Made by a program: the position numbers and the translations under genes. Positions 7,020 to 9,775 of a stretch of DNA of 9,775 nt are shown one piece after another. This DNA is from Clostridiales bacterium UBA1389 (GTDB lineage Bacteria; Bacillota; Clostridia; Oscillospirales; CAG-382): positions 1 through 9,775 of the forward strand of contig DBQR01000038.1 in NCBI GenBank assembly GCA_002305335.1. The letters run 5' to 3'. A model generated the notes under the pieces. It made no database searches. It saw only the letters and a list, made by a program, of their open reading frames with translations, and had not been told where the DNA came from. Within the stretch, counting starts at the first letter, position 1, and the number at the start of each line of letters is the position of its first letter.

Positions 7020-7078
7020 GACAAGAATCCTGCGTTAGGCATTTCAACGCTTTTAACTTTTATCTTGTCAGTATCCCG
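7014..7078 (-). promoter_or_regulatory. Antiterminator structure of the pyr leader
   Basis: In the leader RNA (minus strand), CGGGAU (7078-7073) pairs with GUCCCG (7019-7014), and GACAAGA (7069-7063) pairs with UCUUGUC (7026-7020). The two helices are stacked apart from a 3-nt bulge. An apical stem GCGUU/AACGC (7050-7046/7036-7032) caps the structure. GUCCCG is also the 5' arm of the terminator, so the two folds exclude each other. This is read directly from complementarity; no folding energy was calculated. Confidence 0.65.
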
Positions 7079-7094
7079 TACTGCCCTTAAAGAT
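7062..7094 (-). promoter_or_regulatory. Anti-antiterminator hairpin at the 5' end of the pyr leader
   Basis: Near the RNA 5' end, CAGUA (7083-7079) and UACUG (7073-7069) form a stem with the loop CGGGA. An outer stem AUCUU/AAGAU (7094-7090/7066-7062) is separated by a purine-rich internal loop, UAAGGG. The fold uses bases needed for both antiterminator helices, so stabilising it would free the terminator. The shape (lower stem, internal bulge, upper stem, loop) recalls the PyrR-binding hairpin. The conserved PyrR loop sequence, as I know it, is not present. Confidence 0.5.
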
Positions 7095-7101
7095 TTTTTA
7101 T

Positions 7102-7130
7102 ATTATAACACCCGCAGGGTTACTTGTCAA
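7102..7130 (-). promoter_or_regulatory. Sigma-A promoter of the pyr operon
   Basis: A perfect TTGACA (7130-7125), a 17-bp spacer and a perfect TATAAT (7107-7102) on the minus strand. Transcription should start near 7095, within a run of As, giving a leader of about 120 nt before pyrC. The spacer contains a centred inverted repeat, ACCC-GCA-GGGT (7110-7120), a possible operator. The -35 box is only 33 bases past the stop of the upstream GH127-like gene. Confidence 0.92.
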
Positions 7131-7163
7131 GGAAAATATTCGTCATGGCGAAAATTTAAAAAG

Positions 7164-8990
7164 TCAAACCATGGGTATAACCGTTATCCTTAACTTAGTG
7201 CAGCCGTAGGGGAAAAGGGTCTTTTCCGCTGTTTCACCGACAGGGGTTCTGTCTTGAGGTGCTCTTGAGCAAAGGTATTCGAAGTTTTCATCATACCCCC
7301 AGTCGATTTTCTTCATTTTCGCCTTAACGATTACGGGAGGATTTTTGTCCGAAAAGGGATAACCGGAAAACTCCCTGTCCTCCGCTTCGAATTCATCACC
7401 GGCAAAGGCGAAACTCCAGTCGGATTTAGGGTATAATTCGTAGTCGCAGTAGGGGAATTTCCGTTCAACCCCGTTTTTTTCATACTCCTGCATAACGGCA
7501 TCATATTCAATCGGCAGAGAATAAAATAAGGGACCGTAACGTAAGGTAAACATATCATCGGGTGCTCCCGTAAGCTCAAAGTCAAAGTCAAAGCTTACTT
7601 CGATAACCGTTTCCCCCTCCCATAAACGGTGAAGGGTGTAAATCCCTCCGGGGACGGCAAGGTGCCCGTCTATAAGGGCGTATTCCACGCATTCGGGAAT
7701 CCGAATACCCAGCTCAAAGACAACCGGTTTTTCGGCTTTTACCGCATATTTAAGGCTTTTTCTGAAGGGATAGCCGGTTTCAAGGCTTATATTCACCTTT
7801 ACACCGTCAAATTCGGTGTCAAGTGTAGCGGGGACGGGAACCGCCGACAGTATCCCCTTGTCATACTTCATAAAGGATGAAAGGGCAAGTTTAGGCCAGC
7901 CCTGCCCCATATTGGCGGTGCAGCAGCCGTAATTGGGTTCAAGACCGAAAATATGGGCGTCCGGGGAGTTGGTGGTAAAGGGGGAACCCGTTTTAAAGGC
8001 AACGCAGGCTATCTGATTTGCCATCTGGTCATACTGGTGCGCCCACATATCGTTGGTAAAGAAGGCGGGGAGGGAATTGAAGGCGGTGTCCTCAAGCCGG
8101 TCAAGCCATACCGTATCACCGGTTATACCGAATAGGATTTCATAGGAATACATTGCCTCCACAACACTGCAGAGTTCGGCGCCCCGTGTGGGGGAGTTAC
8201 CCGCCAGCACCTCGTCACCGTTGAAATGAGTGGGTATGGATGAATGGTATTCCATAAGAAAACCGTAGGCTGATTCGGCAAAGCTATAGTCGTCGCCGCC
8301 GGTTATCTGAGAGGCAAGGGCGCGGGACTTTAACATCATGGCAAGGTTTACGATATGCCCTTCAAAGTTCCATTTTTCATGGGGAACCTTAAAAGCGGGG
8401 TTGTTTAGCAGAAAATCATAGCTTTCCCCCTGCTTCTGAAGTTCCGAAGCCAGTTCGATAAGCCATTCCTCACGGGTTGCTTCGTAAAGTAGGTATATGG
8501 GAATAAGGCATTCAAACCATCTGAACTTTCCCCAGCCCTTAAGGGGATGGGATTTAATATGAATGCTCAGATTTTTCAAAGCGTTTCTGGCAGCCTCAAA
8601 ACCCTTTTTACCGCCGTACAGGGCAAGCACCTTGCATATAAGAAACGCCGCCCAGACATCGTAATTTTCCCTTTCCCCGTCGCTGCAGGGACATATCCAC
8701 CCGTCGCTTCGCTGGGAGGAAACAATTGCGTCAATATATTTGTCTGAACGGCTTATCATATCTTCGTCGTCAAGGAGGTGGGCAAGGGGAATAAAGCCGT
8801 CCAGCCAGTAGGGTACCCGTTCCCAGCCTTCCCGGCTTCCGCCTATCCATTTGCTGTCCTTTACGTCCGGCCAGATTTTATCTAAATTACCCGAAAGCCC
8901 TCTGGCCTGGTTTAACAGCACATCCCTGAGCCAGCCGGAAGGCTTTATTTCCTTCATATCGAAAAAGGAATATTTCGGACTTCTGTACAT
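7164..8990 (-). CDS. GH127-type (DUF1680) beta-L-arabinofuranosidase-like protein
   Basis: A 608-residue protein of the DUF1680/GH127 clan: an alpha-helical (alpha/alpha)6-barrel-like N-terminal half followed by beta-rich domains. Characterised GH127 enzymes are zinc-cysteine retaining beta-L-arabinofuranosidases. The expected metal and nucleophile residues can be seen: Glu272-x-Cys274 in RGAELCSVVEAMYSYE (269-284), and the double cysteine Cys356-Cys357 in NYGCCTAN (353-360), one of which would be the nucleophile. Glu260 is a candidate acid/base. There is no signal peptide, so it is probably cytoplasmic. I place the start at the ATG at 8990, with GGAGG seven bases upstream; an in-frame ATG at 9056 lies upstream of the promoter. 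No terminator separates it clearly from the pyr promoter. The exact substrate is not determinable, since related families (GH146 and others) share this fold and cysteine set. Confidence 0.85.
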   Translation of the reverse strand: MYRSPKYSFFDMKEIKPSGWLRDVLLNQARGLSGNLDKIWPDVKDSKWIGGSREGWERVPYWLDGFIPLAHLLDDEDMISRSDKYIDAIVSSQRSDGWICPCSDGERENYDVWAAFLICKVLALYGGKKGFEAARNALKNLSIHIKSHPLKGWGKFRWFECLIPIYLLYEATREEWLIELASELQKQGESYDFLLNNPAFKVPHEKWNFEGHIVNLAMMLKSRALASQITGGDDYSFAESAYGFLMEYHSSIPTHFNGDEVLAGNSPTRGAELCSVVEAMYSYEILFGITGDTVWLDRLEDTAFNSLPAFFTNDMWAHQYDQMANQIACVAFKTGSPFTTNSPDAHIFGLEPNYGCCTANMGQGWPKLALSSFMKYDKGILSAVPVPATLDTEFDGVKVNISLETGYPFRKSLKYAVKAEKPVVFELGIRIPECVEYALIDGHLAVPGGIYTLHRLWEGETVIEVSFDFDFELTGAPDDMFTLRYGPLFYSLPIEYDAVMQEYEKNGVERKFPYCDYELYPKSDWSFAFAGDEFEAEDREFSGYPFSDKNPPVIVKAKMKKIDWGYDENFEYLCSRAPQDRTPVGETAEKTLFPYGCTKLRITVIPMV

Positions 8991-9012
8991 ATAAATACCT
9001 CCGTTCCGATTC

Positions 9013-9041
9013 ATTATAGACGCCAGACCGTTATGTGTCAA
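9013..9041 (-). promoter_or_regulatory. Sigma-A promoter of the GH127-like gene
   Basis: A perfect TTGACA (9041-9036), a 17-bp spacer and a perfect TATAAT (9018-9013) on the minus strand. The predicted start is near 9006, leaving a leader of about 16 bases that holds the GGAGG site. This fixes the ATG at 8990 as the start codon. Its -35 box lies only eight bases from that of the divergent promoter. Confidence 0.92.
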
Positions 9042-9049
9042 GGATTGTG

Positions 9050-9077
9050 TTGACATTCATCAGGTAAAGTGTATAAT
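9050..9077 (+). promoter_or_regulatory. Sigma-A promoter of the CAT-family gene
   Basis: A perfect TTGACA (9050-9055) and a perfect TATAAT (9072-9077) with a 16-bp spacer on the plus strand. The predicted start is near 9084, giving a 5' leader of about 15 bases with a GGGGTGG ribosome site just before the ATG at 9099. Confidence 0.88.
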
Positions 9078-9098
9078 TAAGCCAAAAGGGGTGGAAAA

Positions 9099-9752
9099 AT
9101 GTTTAATTTTATTGACTATGAAAACTGGAACAGAAAAGAAATCTACGACAAATTTTTGGGCTATACCTTCAGCGTAACAACCGAAATCGATATTACCTCC
9201 TTCAGGCAGAACACAAAGGCGGCGGGGTATAAGTTTTATCCATCAATCTGCTGGGCGATAGGCAAGACGGTTAATTCGGACAGGGATTTCCGCTTTGCCC
9301 GCATTAACGGAAAGCCGGGTTATTATGACAAGCTTGATGTTCATTTCAATATGCTCCGCAACGACGGTAGCAATCTCTTTACCCATGCGATAACCCCTTT
9401 TGACGAGGATTTTAAATCCTTTTACAACCGGTTTCAAAAGGACAAAGCCGACGCCGAAGGCTGCGGAAAGCTTTACAATTACGATAAACCCCGGATGGAC
9501 TGCGTTCATGTGTCGGTAATGACGGATATTATCCATACCGCCCTGGCAATGTCGAAACCCGCCGAATTTTCGGCGTACAACAAACCCGACACAGCTTTTA
9601 TACCCTTTATTATCGTGGGGAAGTTTTACGAAAAAGAAGGGAAAACCATCCTCCCCGTAACTGCCGAACTTCATCACTGCGTAAACGACGGTTTTCACAC
9701 CCAAAAGCTGTTCAAGCTGCTTGAACAGTCCTGCAGGGAAGTAAAGCTGTAA
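9099..9752 (+). CDS. Chloramphenicol acetyltransferase (CAT)-family protein, divergent
   Basis: A 217-residue protein, the usual length for the trimeric CAT family, whose members move acetyl from acetyl-CoA to a hydroxyl. The catalytic signature HHxxxDG is present as HHCVNDG (192-198), with His193 and Asp197 matching the catalytic His and structural Asp of known CATs. The N-terminus also fits the family (WNRKEIYDKFLGYTF at 10-24). The segment before it differs. Classical CATs have a PW...FTS stretch carrying the chloramphenicol-contacting serine, but here the sequence is SVMTDIIHTALAMS (139-152), with Ala148 about where that serine falls. I therefore call it CAT-like; acetylation of chloramphenicol is uncertain and another acceptor is possible. 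It has its own promoter, divergent from the GH127-like gene. The 23 bases after its stop show nothing notable. Confidence 0.85.
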   Translation: MFNFIDYENWNRKEIYDKFLGYTFSVTTEIDITSFRQNTKAAGYKFYPSICWAIGKTVNSDRDFRFARINGKPGYYDKLDVHFNMLRNDGSNLFTHAITPFDEDFKSFYNRFQKDKADAEGCGKLYNYDKPRMDCVHVSVMTDIIHTALAMSKPAEFSAYNKPDTAFIPFIIVGKFYEKEGKTILPVTAELHHCVNDGFHTQKLFKLLEQSCREVKL

Positions 9753-9775
9753 TATTTCACACTTACAGATATAAC

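Noticed and set aside
6974..7042. Longer PyrC starting at the in-frame ATG at 7042, or a leader peptide from it.
   Set aside because: There is no ribosome site before it, the codons overlap the terminator hairpin, the sequence does not resemble a dihydroorotase N-terminus, and no stop codon makes it a separate peptide.
8991..9056. Longer GH127-like protein starting at 9056.
   Set aside because: That ATG lies upstream of the -35 box of the perfect promoter at 9013-9041, so it would not be transcribed from it. The ATG at 8990 has a GGAGG site at the right distance.
9243..9704. Minus-strand open frame of 153 codons.
   Set aside because: It is antisense to the CAT-family gene with its intact HHxxxDG motif; the minus-strand frame is a by-product of its codon use.
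1..9775. CRISPR arrays, tRNA or rRNA genes, insertion sequences, phage genes, toxin-antitoxin pairs.
   Set aside because: No spaced direct repeats, cloverleaf sequence, transposase or phage-type protein was seen on either strand. Apart from the short intergenic regions, the window is filled by the nine genes listed.

Overview
This window reads as chromosomal DNA from a mid-GC member of the Clostridia (Firmicutes), most likely an uncultured gut-type species. The reasons are strong AGGAGG-type ribosome sites, near-perfect sigma-A promoters (TTGACA/TATAAT), a class 1B dihydroorotate dehydrogenase with its PyrK partner, and glycoside-hydrolase families common in gut Clostridia. The organism is inferred; no rRNA or other taxonomic marker is present.

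The core (about 7130 down to 1411, minus strand) is a compact pyrimidine-biosynthesis operon transcribed pyrC-pyrK-pyrD-pyrF-pyrE-pyrB-pyrI. It covers every step from carbamoyl phosphate and aspartate to UMP: aspartate transcarbamylase (PyrB with regulatory chain PyrI), dihydroorotase (PyrC), NAD-linked dihydroorotate dehydrogenase (PyrD/PyrK), orotate phosphoribosyltransferase (PyrE) and OMP decarboxylase (PyrF). Carbamoyl-phosphate synthase (carAB) and the regulator pyrR are not in the window. Genes overlap or lie within 23 nt of each other, and most ribosome sites sit inside the preceding gene, so translation is probably coupled.

The operon starts from a perfect sigma-A promoter (7102-7130). 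A leader of about 120 nt ends in an intrinsic terminator just before pyrC. The leader can form three mutually exclusive structures: an early hairpin, a long antiterminator and the terminator. This is a complete transcription-attenuation switch. It lacks the PyrR-binding-loop sequence as I remember it, and it is the most interesting element in the window.

Two sugar-acting genes flank the operon on the same strand. Upstream is a GH127-type (DUF1680) beta-L-arabinofuranosidase-like protein; downstream is a GH172 (DUF2961) alpha-furanosidase-like protein. Each has its own promoter and neither has a signal peptide. At the right edge, a chloramphenicol-acetyltransferase-family gene runs on the plus strand from a promoter placed back-to-back with the GH127 promoter.

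The left end (1-247) is intergenic. It holds a row of hairpins, including at least two good minus-strand terminators, and an element resembling the structured interspersed repeats of gut Clostridia.
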